Assembly (NCBI RefSeq): GCF_963675815.1
Contig: NZ_OY776574.1
Location: forward strand, 1,234,001-1,298,000
Direction: 5' to 3'
DNA: 64,000 nt
Source of the DNA: an uncultured Desulfuromusa sp.
Lineage (GTDB): Bacteria; Desulfobacterota; Desulfuromonadia; Desulfuromonadales; Geopsychrobacteraceae
The notes beneath the pieces are model-generated. The model was not told the DNA's origin and searched no databases. It worked only from the letters and a program-made list of their open reading frames with translations. Shown here piece after piece: positions 1 through 8,672 of this stretch (position 1 is the first letter of the stretch; every line of letters starts with the position of its first letter). A program made the translations under genes and the position numbers.

Positions 1-1989
1 CGCCGCATTATTTAATCCCGCAACCACTCCTCCAAGCATTTGCCAAAACCGCTCCTGGTTCTTTTTATTATGAGCAACTTTCTTCTCCACCTGGTCAAGA
101 GCAGCCATATAGCTGGGATAAAAATAGCAATTTTTGCTGCTGCTGAGGACACTCTTTACTCCGCCCATGTCGTTTCTGTGAAGCATGGAATCAATAGCAC
201 TTTTGTTTTCGGCACATTTCAAAGATGCCATTGCGCCACCGAGAGCAAATTCACATGTCCCGTTTTGAGCCAGAATCTCTTTTGCATGGGTAAAGCGTTT
301 AGCTGTGATCGCAGTATTAAAGCGGGTTTGGGCTTGTAAACATTTATGCCGTTCTAATCTGGTAACAGCACTGGCATAAAAAGGACACTCGACGGCATCA
401 CTCAGGATTTCACCACATTGTTTGATAAGGTTGTTGCCAAGAGCGGCCGAAAAAAGACCTTCACTCTTCCGACAATGAGCGTTTTTTTTGTCCATATCGT
501 AGAGAGTGAGAATAACAGTGCCTTTGTTCTTGAAAATTGTCCCTGCGACCGGTGTTTGACTTTTCACTGTATTTGTTTGAGCTGGATCGGGAGCGGGTTC
601 CCCTTTAACCAGAATGGGAGTCAGGCCAAGCTCTGTGATACGGATCTGAGCTTCTGATGCCCCGAGCCCTTTCACATTGGGAACTGTCATTTCTTTCTCT
701 GCAAATTTACTGTAAATCAGAACCTTAACAGGAGTCTGTTTATTCACTTCAGTTCCAGCGACGGGATCTTGAGAGTACGTTTTAAATTGATCCTCCATAT
801 CTCCGGCGGGATCTCCAACCACAGGTTTATAGATAAGATCGGCACCTCTGATGGCATCGCCTGCGAATCTGGCTTTGAGACCGATAGCATTCGGGACGAT
901 TGTCGTTGTTATGTATTTATCATAAACAGTGATAAAAACTGACGTTCCCAGCTCTGCTTTATGTCCGGCCTTTAAACTTTGTCCGTAGACTTTGTTTTCA
1001 GAAGCAGCATCTTCTGCAGGCTTTCCAACACTGACTGAAGGAGAAAACCCTGCACTGATAAGAGCTTGCGTCGCTGCTTCACGATCGAGACCGTAAGTAC
1101 TGGGGACAGAAGGGTCGTTTCTTCTCCTTATACGGATGGCCTCAGCTTGAGCGTGCAGTTTTTGGGGGTCAAGATCTTCCGGGTTAACGCCAATAGCCCC
1201 ATCAGGATAGACGGTGATATAGTCGACACGGATTCTGCGTCTGGTCTTTTCAGCTGCTTCTTTCGCATCATTGATTTTATTTGCAGCCCAGTCTCCCGCT
1301 TTACGAACTTGAGGCGCACCGACCTCACTGTAAATGATGGATCCGGCTATTCCTCCAGCAATTCCCGCTGCAGCCATCCCCAAAGGTCCAAGTGGAGCAC
1401 CATAAATAGACGTGGAAGCTGCCCCTGCTAAAAAAATGGCTCCGGCCGAAGCTGCGCCGGCCGTTGCACCAGAGAGAGCGCCATCAGCCAACCCTTCGGC
1501 AGCTCCTGCCGCGTCCCCACCGGCCACTGACCCTAGCACAGACCCTGCCGTCCCTCCTTTATCTGCCGCGTTGAAATATTTCCCGGCTGACTTCAGAGTT
1601 GATTTCCCACTTTTGACAATTTTCTGAGCGGTTCTGGCATCAACCCTGTTAACCTTCTGAATAACCTTGGAAATATTATTTTTAGAGAAATTCTTTGCCC
1701 CTTCGATGAGGTTGTCTGTAATGGGCTGCCCGGATCCGGCAATCGTTCCAAATGTCGTATTAGCACCATCAACGAATTTTTCTGCATCAGACTGATGAGG
1801 CGTTATGGACTGTCTAACAGCCTTATCATTTTGGATTTTTTCCTTGTCTGTCATCGCCCGGATGACAATATCTGTTTTCAGGCTTTTCCCCTGGAAATTT
1901 TCCGCCTGAACAATGGAAGTTGAAAAAAGGAGAAATATGCTCCCCCAGAAAAGGCCTGCCGGGAGAGATATTTTGTTGCAAAACTTCAT
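1..1989 (-). CDS. Secreted PASTA-repeat protein, 3' end outside window
   Basis: The reading frame is open from ATG at 1989 to the left edge (663 codons, no stop), so the C terminus is missing. The start overlaps the stop of the upstream gene as ATGA, which implies translational coupling. Seen in order: a signal peptide (about residues 1-30, ending SIVQA), a Gly/Ala-rich glycine-zipper-like stretch (about 140-220), then three PASTA-like repeats near 297-358, 365-430 and 434-500 with the typical VPN..G opening and P..G end. A Cys-containing, helical C-terminal part follows. PASTA domains bind muropeptides in Gram-positive kinases and PBPs, but no kinase or PBP domain is visible here. A periplasmic or surface envelope role is inferred. 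The exact function is unknown. Confidence 0.8.
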   Translation of the reverse strand, partial: MKFCNKISLPAGLFWGSIFLLFSTSIVQAENFQGKSLKTDIVIRAMTDKEKIQNDKAVRQSITPHQSDAEKFVDGANTTFGTIAGSGQPITDNLIEGAKNFSKNNISKVIQKVNRVDARTAQKIVKSGKSTLKSAGKYFNAADKGGTAGSVLGSVAGGDAAGAAEGLADGALSGATAGAASAGAIFLAGAASTSIYGAPLGPLGMAAAGIAGGIAGSIIYSEVGAPQVRKAGDWAANKINDAKEAAEKTRRRIRVDYITVYPDGAIGVNPEDLDPQKLHAQAEAIRIRRRNDPSVPSTYGLDREAATQALISAGFSPSVSVGKPAEDAASENKVYGQSLKAGHKAELGTSVFITVYDKYITTTIVPNAIGLKARFAGDAIRGADLIYKPVVGDPAGDMEDQFKTYSQDPVAGTEVNKQTPVKVLIYSKFAEKEMTVPNVKGLGASEAQIRITELGLTPILVKGEPAPDPAQTNTVKSQTPVAGTIFKNKGTVILTLYDMDKKNAHCRKSEGLFSAALGNNLIKQCGEILSDAVECPFYASAVTRLERHKCLQAQTRFNTAITAKRFTHAKEILAQNGTCEFALGGAMASLKCAENKSAIDSMLHRNDMGGVKSVLSSSKNCYFYPSYMAALDQVEKKVAHNKKNQERFWQMLGGVVAGLNNAA

Positions 1990-3065
1990 AATATTCCCCC
2001 TTTCGTCGGATCTTGCTTCAATTCATTGTAGAAGAACTGATAATCGATTAAATCGATGCGTTTCGGACGTAAATAGATGCTTTTTGCTCCTTGAAAAAAC
2101 AAAGCAAGGTTGCGGCTGGTCTGTTGGGGATGGGAGAGAAAGACAAGACAACCCTCTGGTCCTGTGCGGACGTTGGCAACGCTAAGAGAGGAAAACCATT
2201 CTTCAGGGTAAGTCCTGATATGACGAGCTGTTTGCGGCAATGTTTCATCCGCGACAGACAGAAGAGTATCGAATTTGTTGTCAGCTGCCAGCTTGATGAC
2301 ATCAGAAGCTCGTTTCTTACAAGTCTTAGTAAATTCGTCCTCTTCTTCAGGAGCAGAAAAATCAAGCAGGGTCAGCAAGTGCTCATTCATCATCAGGATG
2401 ATACTGGGGGTGTTGACATCATCCAAAAGGTCTTCATCATTTAGAATCAGCAGTTTTTGACGCCAATTTGTCAGTGTTGCCGCAGAAAAGATTTCTTCAA
2501 AAGAGAGGAGAGTTTTAGCAACACTTAAACCCAGCGTGACCGGACGATGCTGAGAACCACGAAGCCAGAGCGGGATGAGATCGAGATCTTTATTATCTCT
2601 GCGAATCCAGTCCCCCATGAGAATTTCTGCATCAACAATCTGGTAGATATCCTGATCTTTAGCCCAGGCCGTAATGAGAAGCACATCACTGTAGGGATTA
2701 TAAAACCCCACAACAGGGGATTTCTCTTCTATCCCGGCATAGGCAACAATGGCGCTGTTAAAAAACGACATCCATCCCAGTTGGGCCTGTGGTGCCTCCC
2801 ATATCAACTGATCAATTTTATGGAGCTGTGCCATTCCCCGTTCTTTGGAGAAAGTCAGTAACGCTTGAGCGTAATCGGCCCGTGCCGTCTCCTTGAAAGA
2901 TGCCACGGAGGTCATCAGCAACACGCTGTTGTTGAGTTCATCTCCCGTCAGATCCGCACGTTGATTTGCCTGAACCGGCAATCTTTGAGCAGCGAGAATA
3001 ACGATGATAAAAAAAATGGTGAGAAGTTGTCTGCGGGAATTGAAAGAACGCTCCTGCCAATACAT
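1986..3065 (-). CDS. Hypothetical secreted protein coupled to the PASTA protein
   Basis: A 359-residue protein that I do not recognise. ATG at 3065 is chosen because AAGGAGA lies six bases upstream; the in-frame TTG at 3083 would put the ribosome site inside the gene. The N terminus is basic and then hydrophobic (LLTIFFIIVILAA), a signal peptide or anchor. The rest is soluble, acidic and mostly helical, with two cysteines and no known catalytic motif. Its stop overlaps the start of the PASTA gene by four bases, so the two are probably made together and may form one envelope complex. Confidence 0.75.
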   Translation of the reverse strand: MYWQERSFNSRRQLLTIFFIIVILAAQRLPVQANQRADLTGDELNNSVLLMTSVASFKETARADYAQALLTFSKERGMAQLHKIDQLIWEAPQAQLGWMSFFNSAIVAYAGIEEKSPVVGFYNPYSDVLLITAWAKDQDIYQIVDAEILMGDWIRRDNKDLDLIPLWLRGSQHRPVTLGLSVAKTLLSFEEIFSAATLTNWRQKLLILNDEDLLDDVNTPSIILMMNEHLLTLLDFSAPEEEDEFTKTCKKRASDVIKLAADNKFDTLLSVADETLPQTARHIRTYPEEWFSSLSVANVRTGPEGCLVFLSHPQQTSRNLALFFQGAKSIYLRPKRIDLIDYQFFYNELKQDPTKGGIL

Positions 3066-3210
3066 TACTTTTCTCCTTGCCAAAGTGGGAGATGATTCAC
3101 AACTCTGATTTGAATAAGGGCTTCAATGGCAAAAAGGGCGCTTTCAGATCTCAAAATTACGGAATTTTAGATGCCGGCAGCATATGAAAATGAAACTATG
3201 ACGATAAGCC

Positions 3211-5616
3211 CTACAATGTTCCTCCCAGATCCAGGCGGAAAAAATCCTTGGCTTTTAACTTTTCTTCACCACTCATACGAGCAGGGGCCGTTCCTGGAGC
3301 GAAGGCCTCAAAATAAGCATTTGTGTCGTCTTCCGGTAAAAGTAAGCCATTTTTTTTATCAATCGGATGAAACTCAATACTATCGGGAACATAAAAATTT
3401 TCAACCGGATACTGCTTCACCGCTTCTTTCATGAAAGTGACCCAAGCGGGTGCGGCGGCGCGGGAACCTGTCTCACTTCTTCCTAAAGGCCGTTCCTGGT
3501 CATAACCGACCCAGGAAACACAGGCCAATTGCGGAATAAAACCAACATACCAGGCATCTTTCAGATCGTTTGTCGTCCCGGTTTTCCCCGCCGAAGGGCG
3601 ATCAATAGCTTTGGCGCGCCAGCCGGTTCCTTCTCTGACAACGCTTTCCATAATATTGGTAATCAAATAGGCGGTTTCGGGTGAAATAACCCGCCGTGGG
3701 GGCTTCCGAATCAAACGTTGGTCCGCAGCCATACCGGTAGCAAAATCAGCAGGATCAATCGATTCCAGAATCCGACCATTACGGTCACGGATTCTGGTAA
3801 TATAGGTCGGAGGCACCAGAACTCCCCCATTGGCAAATACGGTATAGGCCGTCAGCATCTCCAACGGAGTCACTGCTGTTGAACCAAGAGCCATTGACAA
3901 ATCACGCTGCTGAGGTGTTTCCAAACCGAGCTTTTTAATATAGTTAGCCGCATAATTAACCCCGATATCTTCCAGGATTTTGATAGTGACAACATTGCGG
4001 GAGTGGGCCAGAGCATTGCGAAACCGGGTTGGACCATAGAACTTCTCTTCGTAGTTCTTGGGTTTCCACTCTTCCAGTTTCCCGGTGTCTTCTTTTATGT
4101 TTTCATAAATAAGCGGTGTATCCAGAATCATACTGGCAGGGGTATAGCCACGATCAAGAGCCGCAGCATAAATCAGAGGTTTGATGGCCGACCCGGGAAG
4201 ACGCTTGGCCTGGATTGCACGATTAAATTGACTTTCCGCAAAGTCATAGCCACCCACCATTGCTTTAATCTGTCCGCTGAAGGGATCCACAGCGACCAAT
4301 GCACCCTGAGCCAGTGGAGTCTGCTCCAGACCCAATTTTATGACTTCAGACTCAAGGTCAAGTATCTCGACTTCAACCAAAGCCCCGCGAGGAAACAGCG
4401 TTAATTTTTTCTCCCCGGCGTTCCCTGACGGTTCTGCCGCAGTGGCGACAAATTTAATGGGAGCGGCCCATTTCGACTCAGCAATCGAGATCGTTCCGTC
4501 TCGTGAACCAATTTTACACAGCAGCAGATCACCCTCTTGGCCGACGATAATCGCCTGAGTCATACGGCCAGAGGTCAAAGGTTCTTCAGTCCATTCCTTC
4601 TCCTGGTTGACAATGAACTCCTCTATCTCTGCATCATCAAGAACCTGTTGAGCCCCACGGTAACCCTGACGTTTATCATGATTCCGCAAGTTTCTTTTGA
4701 CGGCCTGTTGAGCAACTTTCTGCATCGGCAAATTAATACTGGTTTCGACCTGAAGCCCTCCGGTATAGAGGACCTCTTCCCCGAAACGCTCTTCCAGATA
4801 ACGACGCACCTGCTCATTGAAATAGGCCGTAACATCGAGAAGGTTATTCAAACGAGGCTTGATAGCAACCTCTTCCTGAGCGGCCTGGGTATATTCCTCC
4901 GGGGTGATGAAACCTTCCTTAACCATGCGATCAAGGACGTATTTCTGCCGATCCATGGCACGCTGATAATGGCGATAAGGGGAGTAGCGGCTCGGTGCCT
5001 GAGGAAGACCTGCAAGAATCGCCGATTCCGCCAATGTCAATTCTTCAACATTTTTATCAAAATAGTTTTCTGCTGCGGCTTCAACACCATAAGCACGATG
5101 GCCAAGGTAAATCTGATTCAGATAGAGGTAGAGTATTTCCTGTTTGGTCAGAGCTTTTTCCATCCGCCAGGCAAGAATGGCTTCTTTAAATTTACGGGTG
5201 AAGGTTCGCTCAGAGGTCAATAACAGCTTTTTCGCAACCTGCTGAGTAATCGTACTGCCACCTTGGGCGATTCCCCCGGCTTTAACATTTTTCAGTGCGG
5301 CCCGCAGGATAGAGATAAAATTAATTCCCTGATGTTTGAAAAAGCTCGAATCCTCAGCCGCAACAAAGGCTTGCACCAATGTTTTCGGCATTTTTTCAAA
5401 AGGAACCAGAATCCGTCGTTCACGTGAGTATTCAGCGATAATAGAAGCATCATCAGCATAGATTCGGGTGATCAATGGAGGCTGATAATCGGAAAGGGTT
5501 TCTACCTTTGGCAGGGTTGTGGAAACGAAAAAATAAGCACCGACAAGAAATGCTGCCCCAAGCAAAGGTGTTCCGAGCAATAAAAATAAAAAATATTTTT
5601 TTAGAGAGTTCTTCAT
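3211..5616 (-). CDS. mrcA: Penicillin-binding protein 1A (bifunctional transglycosylase/transpeptidase)
   Basis: Polymerises lipid II glycan strands and cross-links their peptides at the outer face of the inner membrane. The 801 residues fit class A PBPs. Visible: an N-terminal membrane anchor (about 9-31); a GT51 domain with EDSSFFKHQG (catalytic Glu near 88), GGSTITQQ and the NQIYLGH motif; an OB-like linker; and a transpeptidase domain with SAIK (Ser near 475), SRN and KTGTT (near 678). All active-site motifs are intact. It stands alone, divergent from queC. ATG at 5616 has a weak purine-rich ribosome site (AAAGAAAAGA). Confidence 0.95.
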   Translation of the reverse strand: MKNSLKKYFLFLLLGTPLLGAAFLVGAYFFVSTTLPKVETLSDYQPPLITRIYADDASIIAEYSRERRILVPFEKMPKTLVQAFVAAEDSSFFKHQGINFISILRAALKNVKAGGIAQGGSTITQQVAKKLLLTSERTFTRKFKEAILAWRMEKALTKQEILYLYLNQIYLGHRAYGVEAAAENYFDKNVEELTLAESAILAGLPQAPSRYSPYRHYQRAMDRQKYVLDRMVKEGFITPEEYTQAAQEEVAIKPRLNNLLDVTAYFNEQVRRYLEERFGEEVLYTGGLQVETSINLPMQKVAQQAVKRNLRNHDKRQGYRGAQQVLDDAEIEEFIVNQEKEWTEEPLTSGRMTQAIIVGQEGDLLLCKIGSRDGTISIAESKWAAPIKFVATAAEPSGNAGEKKLTLFPRGALVEVEILDLESEVIKLGLEQTPLAQGALVAVDPFSGQIKAMVGGYDFAESQFNRAIQAKRLPGSAIKPLIYAAALDRGYTPASMILDTPLIYENIKEDTGKLEEWKPKNYEEKFYGPTRFRNALAHSRNVVTIKILEDIGVNYAANYIKKLGLETPQQRDLSMALGSTAVTPLEMLTAYTVFANGGVLVPPTYITRIRDRNGRILESIDPADFATGMAADQRLIRKPPRRVISPETAYLITNIMESVVREGTGWRAKAIDRPSAGKTGTTNDLKDAWYVGFIPQLACVSWVGYDQERPLGRSETGSRAAAPAWVTFMKEAVKQYPVENFYVPDSIEFHPIDKKNGLLLPEDDTNAYFEAFAPGTAPARMSGEEKLKAKDFFRLDLGGTL

Positions 5617-5714
5617 CGTATCTTTTCTTTAAATGGCAAAACCGGATCGTTAAGAATTGAAAACCAACTTGGTTTTATAACATGCAGTTGATGTGGGAGC
5701 AACTGATTGGAGGC

Positions 5715-5743
5715 TTGACCCACTACAATGTTCGGCTTATTCT
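5715..5743 (+). promoter_or_regulatory. Possible sigma-70 promoter for queC-folE2
   Basis: TTGACC at 5715-5720 and TATTCT at 5738-5743 are separated by 17 bases, about 60 bases before the queC start. The -35 is a good match and the -10 a partial one. No preQ1 riboswitch signature was seen between this and queC. Confidence 0.4.
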
Positions 5744-5806
5744 TCAGCCTGATTTCTGGTATCTCGATTTAAAAATATAACGGTACAAAGGGAAAGAAGG
5801 TTGACA

Positions 5807-6481
5807 ATGAAAAAAGCGGTCGTTCTCTATAGCGGAGGACTTGATTCTACAACTTGCATGGCAATTGCACGGGAGCAGGGATTCAAGCCCTATGCCCTCA
5901 GTTTTGCTTATGGTCAAAGGCATACTGTTGAGCTGGAAAAAGCACGTGAATATGCTCCGTTAATCGGAGCGGAAGAGCACATGATTATCGATATCGATCT
6001 ACGCAAGATGGGTGGGAGTGCTTTAACCGCAGACATTGATGTCCCCAAAAGCGGCGTTTCTGAAGATGAAATTCCCGTGACCTATGTTCCGGCAAGAAAT
6101 ACGATATTTCTTTCGTTTGCCCTCGGTTGGGCAGAGGTTCTTGGCGCCGGCGATATCTATATCGGTGTCAACGCCCTTGATTATTCCGGATATCCGGATT
6201 GCCGCCCCGAATTTATTCAAGCCTTTCAACAGATGGCAAATCTGGCCACCAAAGCCGGAGTTGAAGGAAATCCCTACCATATCCACGCCCCGTTAATTGA
6301 TTTGACAAAAGCACAAATCATCCAGCAGGGACTGTCCCTGGGAGTCAATTACCAACTCACCCACTCCTGCTATGACCCAACTCCGGAAGGACTATCCTGC
6401 GGTCAATGTGACTCCTGCCGACTGCGATTAAAAGGATTTGCTGATGCCGGAGAGAAAGATCCCGTCGCTTATGTCAGATGA
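5807..6481 (+). CDS. queC: 7-cyano-7-deazaguanine synthase QueC
   Basis: Converts 7-carboxy-7-deazaguanine to preQ0 with ATP and ammonia, in queuosine synthesis. The 224-residue protein has the PP-loop ATP motif SGGLDST at residues 9-15 and the C-terminal zinc cysteines (SCYDP...CGQCDSC). ATG at 5807 is preferred over TTG at 5801 because GAAAGAAGG is then correctly spaced. The next gene, folE2, overlaps its 3' end and supplies an earlier enzyme of the same pathway, so the two form an operon. Confidence 0.95.
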   Translation: MKKAVVLYSGGLDSTTCMAIAREQGFKPYALSFAYGQRHTVELEKAREYAPLIGAEEHMIIDIDLRKMGGSALTADIDVPKSGVSEDEIPVTYVPARNTIFLSFALGWAEVLGAGDIYIGVNALDYSGYPDCRPEFIQAFQQMANLATKAGVEGNPYHIHAPLIDLTKAQIIQQGLSLGVNYQLTHSCYDPTPEGLSCGQCDSCRLRLKGFADAGEKDPVAYVR

Positions 6482-7277
6482 ACAAAAACAACGTCACACC
6501 CTGATCATGCCTGACATGCAGCAAAGTCGTGATACGCGTAATATTGCGATTGATAAAGTCGGGGTCAAGGATATCCGCTATCCGATTGTGGTGATGGACA
6601 AGTATCGTGAAAAACAGCACACCGTTGCCAGGGTGAACATGTTTGTCGATCTTCCCGAACACTTTAAAGGGACTCATATGAGCCGCTTTATTGAGGTTCT
6701 CAATCAACACCATGGCGGTATCAGCGTTGAAAATATGGAAACGATCCTGGCTGAAATGAAATCCCGCCTCGGATCCGGCCGGGCCCATCTGGAACTCGAT
6801 TTCCCCTATTTCATTGAGAAAAGAGCTCCGGTATCCGGCGCCCGGAGCCTTCTGGAATACCAGTGTCGGATGCTGGGAACACAAGCGGATGATTTTGACT
6901 TTATTCTCGAGGCCAGTATCCCCGTGACATCACTTTGTCCTTGCTCTAAAGAAATCAGCGAACGCGGCGCCCATAACCAGCGCAGCATTGTCACAGTACA
7001 GATCAGATACTCTGAGCATATCTGGTTAGAAGATCTGATCCAATGGGTGGAAGAATGCGCAAGCTGTCCGGTGTATGCACTTCTTAAACGCGAAGATGAA
7101 AAAGCCGTAACAGAACAGGCCTACGACAACCCAATGTTTGTAGAAGATATGGTTCGTGCCGTCACGGAAAAGTTACGCTCCGTCGCACAGGTCAGCTGGT
7201 TTAAGGTTCAATGTGAAAATTTTGAATCAATTCATAACCATTCTGCTTATGCCATGGTCGAAGGACGCAACAACTAG
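6444..7277 (+). CDS. folE2: GTP cyclohydrolase FolE2 (type IB)
   Basis: Opens GTP to 7,8-dihydroneopterin triphosphate, the precursor of folate and, via QueD/QueE/QueC, of queuosine. The family signatures are present: DTRNIAIDKVGVKDIRYP near the N terminus, the metal-ligand cysteine in SLCPCSKEIS, and GAHNQRS. Two starts are possible. ATG at 6444 has AAAGGA seven bases upstream and gives 277 residues. ATG at 6471 gives 268 residues but has only a weak site. I chose 6444. Either way it overlaps queC in another frame. Confidence 0.92.
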   Translation: MPERKIPSLMSDEQKQRHTLIMPDMQQSRDTRNIAIDKVGVKDIRYPIVVMDKYREKQHTVARVNMFVDLPEHFKGTHMSRFIEVLNQHHGGISVENMETILAEMKSRLGSGRAHLELDFPYFIEKRAPVSGARSLLEYQCRMLGTQADDFDFILEASIPVTSLCPCSKEISERGAHNQRSIVTVQIRYSEHIWLEDLIQWVEECASCPVYALLKREDEKAVTEQAYDNPMFVEDMVRAVTEKLRSVAQVSWFKVQCENFESIHNHSAYAMVEGRNN

Positions 7278-7567
7278 ATGTGGATAAGCCTGTGGATAAA
7301 GTGGATAACTTCAAGAACAAAAAGGAATATTCCGACAAAACAGAAATTTTTTAATGTTTTGCTTCCGCAAAAAAAATAAAAACATGGCAATGAGGTCTCA
7401 ATTTTTTCAAGAGATTTTTACTGAATCGAGCTGATCACTTGACTTGCCTTATCGACTACCGGATAATTTGTCGATAGTCCGACGTGGCTTTGCCACCGAG
7501 TATATATGTTGTAAAATCGTCAATTCCACCAGGGGTCTTCTGTTGCCCCCCTAAAAGGAGAAAGCTT
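7278..7567. other. Intergenic region with DnaA-box cluster and inverted repeats
   Basis: No gene is seen here. The region starts with three DnaA-box-like sequences and continues with an A/T-rich stretch (about 7311-7430). It then holds an inverted repeat ATCGAC (7451-7456)/GTCGAT (7470-7475) and a small GTGGC-TTT-GCCAC hairpin at 7485-7497. It must contain the promoter of the tol operon, but I could not place it with confidence. Confidence 0.5.
7279..7308 (-). promoter_or_regulatory. Three adjacent DnaA-box-like sequences
   Basis: TGTGGATAA occurs at 7279-7287 and 7291-7299, and AGTGGATAA at 7300-7308. Read on the minus strand these are two exact TTATCCACA boxes and one TTATCCACT. All point the same way, and an A/T-rich tract follows. 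This matches the DnaA consensus. The role (gene control, DnaA titration or an origin-like site) cannot be told from sequence alone. Confidence 0.6.
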
Positions 7568-8245
7568 TTGCTGGATCTGGTATTTAGCGCTGGCCCTGTT
7601 GTCAAACTGGTCCTGCTTATTCTGCTCTATTTTTCGCTCGTATCCTGGGCCATTATTTTTTACAAAGCTTCCGTCATTCAGAAAGCGATTAAAGAATCTG
7701 ATCGATTTCTTGATTTTTTCTGGACAAAAAAACGTTTTGACCTCGTTGGACAAGGGATCAAAGAATTCAGCCACTCTCCGATCGCCAATCTTTTTCGCGA
7801 AGGCTATCATGAGATGCTGCAATTAAAAAAGAAATCTGCCGACCCCACGGAACCAAGTGATTTTTCTTTAAAAATGGATACCACCGAGATGGTCGGTCGA
7901 GCACTACGTCGTGCAACGACCCAGGAGACACAGCGTCTGGAAAAATATCTCACCTTTCTGGCAACAACAGGTTCCACCGCACCCTTTATCGGATTATTCG
8001 GAACAGTCTGGGGAATCATGGACGCGTTTCATGGGATTGGAACAACAGGGAGTGCCTCACTTGCCGTTGTTGCACCGGGAATTTCTGAGGCATTGATTGC
8101 CACTGCAATTGGTCTGGCAGCAGCTATTCCTGCGGTTATGGGATATAACCATTTTCTCAACAAAGTCAATATCCTTATCGGTGAAATGGATAATTTCAGT
8201 CAGGAACTTCTGAATATCGTCGGGCGGATGGAGCAGGGTAACTAG
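7568..8245 (+). CDS. tolQ: Tol-Pal proton channel subunit TolQ
   Basis: Inner-membrane component of the TolQR proton-driven motor that powers outer-membrane constriction. A TTG start at 7568 is chosen because AAAAGGAG lies seven bases upstream. This gives 225 residues, the usual TolQ size; longer in-frame extensions lack a ribosome site. Three membrane segments are visible, including the conserved GLFGTVWGIMDAF and AIGLAAAIPAVMGYN stretches of the ExbB/TolQ family. tolR starts on the base after the stop codon. Confidence 0.93.
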   Translation: MLDLVFSAGPVVKLVLLILLYFSLVSWAIIFYKASVIQKAIKESDRFLDFFWTKKRFDLVGQGIKEFSHSPIANLFREGYHEMLQLKKKSADPTEPSDFSLKMDTTEMVGRALRRATTQETQRLEKYLTFLATTGSTAPFIGLFGTVWGIMDAFHGIGTTGSASLAVVAPGISEALIATAIGLAAAIPAVMGYNHFLNKVNILIGEMDNFSQELLNIVGRMEQGN

Positions 8246-8668
8246 ATGGATACAGGAACCCCATCCCGCGGGCGACGCAGTAGCCTTTCGCAAATCAACG
8301 TGACCCCATTTGTTGATGTCATGCTGGTGTTGTTGATTATCTTTATGGTCACTGCACCGATGTTGGATCAGGGTGTCGAAGTCAGTCTGCCCGAAGTTGC
8401 TGAAGCCCCGGGGTTGCCGGCTCAGCAGGAACCACTGGTGGTCACCTTGGAGCGTAGCGGCCAGATTTTAATCGGCAAAGCAAAGATTGATCAGCTTGCA
8501 AAACTGGGACCTGTCATTCAACAAGCGATGAAAGGCAAACCTGATCGCGAGGTGTTTCTTGAAGCCGATGAAAAGGTTCCCTATGGTCGGGTTGTCCAGG
8601 TGATGGCGGCAGTCAAAAAAGCTGGGGTAGAAAAGCTCGGAATGGTAACCCGCCTCCCTGAGGAATAA
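8246..8668 (+). CDS. tolR: Tol-Pal motor subunit TolR
   Basis: A 140-residue ExbD/TolR family protein. One N-terminal membrane helix (VTPFVDVMLVLLIIFMVTAPM) carries the conserved proton-conducting Asp in FVDVMLVLL, followed by a periplasmic domain. It directly abuts tolQ (TAG then ATG), which fits fixed co-translation of the two motor proteins. A TolR rather than ExbD role is supported by tolA, tolB and pal downstream. Confidence 0.93.
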   Translation: MDTGTPSRGRRSSLSQINVTPFVDVMLVLLIIFMVTAPMLDQGVEVSLPEVAEAPGLPAQQEPLVVTLERSGQILIGKAKIDQLAKLGPVIQQAMKGKPDREVFLEADEKVPYGRVVQVMAAVKKAGVEKLGMVTRLPEE

Positions 8669-8672
8669 CGGC

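Noticed and set aside
4537..5223. Plus-strand 228-residue frame
   Set aside because: Antisense to the transglycosylase part of PBP1A, with no independent support.
5617..5806. Search for a preQ1 riboswitch before queC
   Set aside because: No preQ1 aptamer pattern was seen; only a possible promoter.
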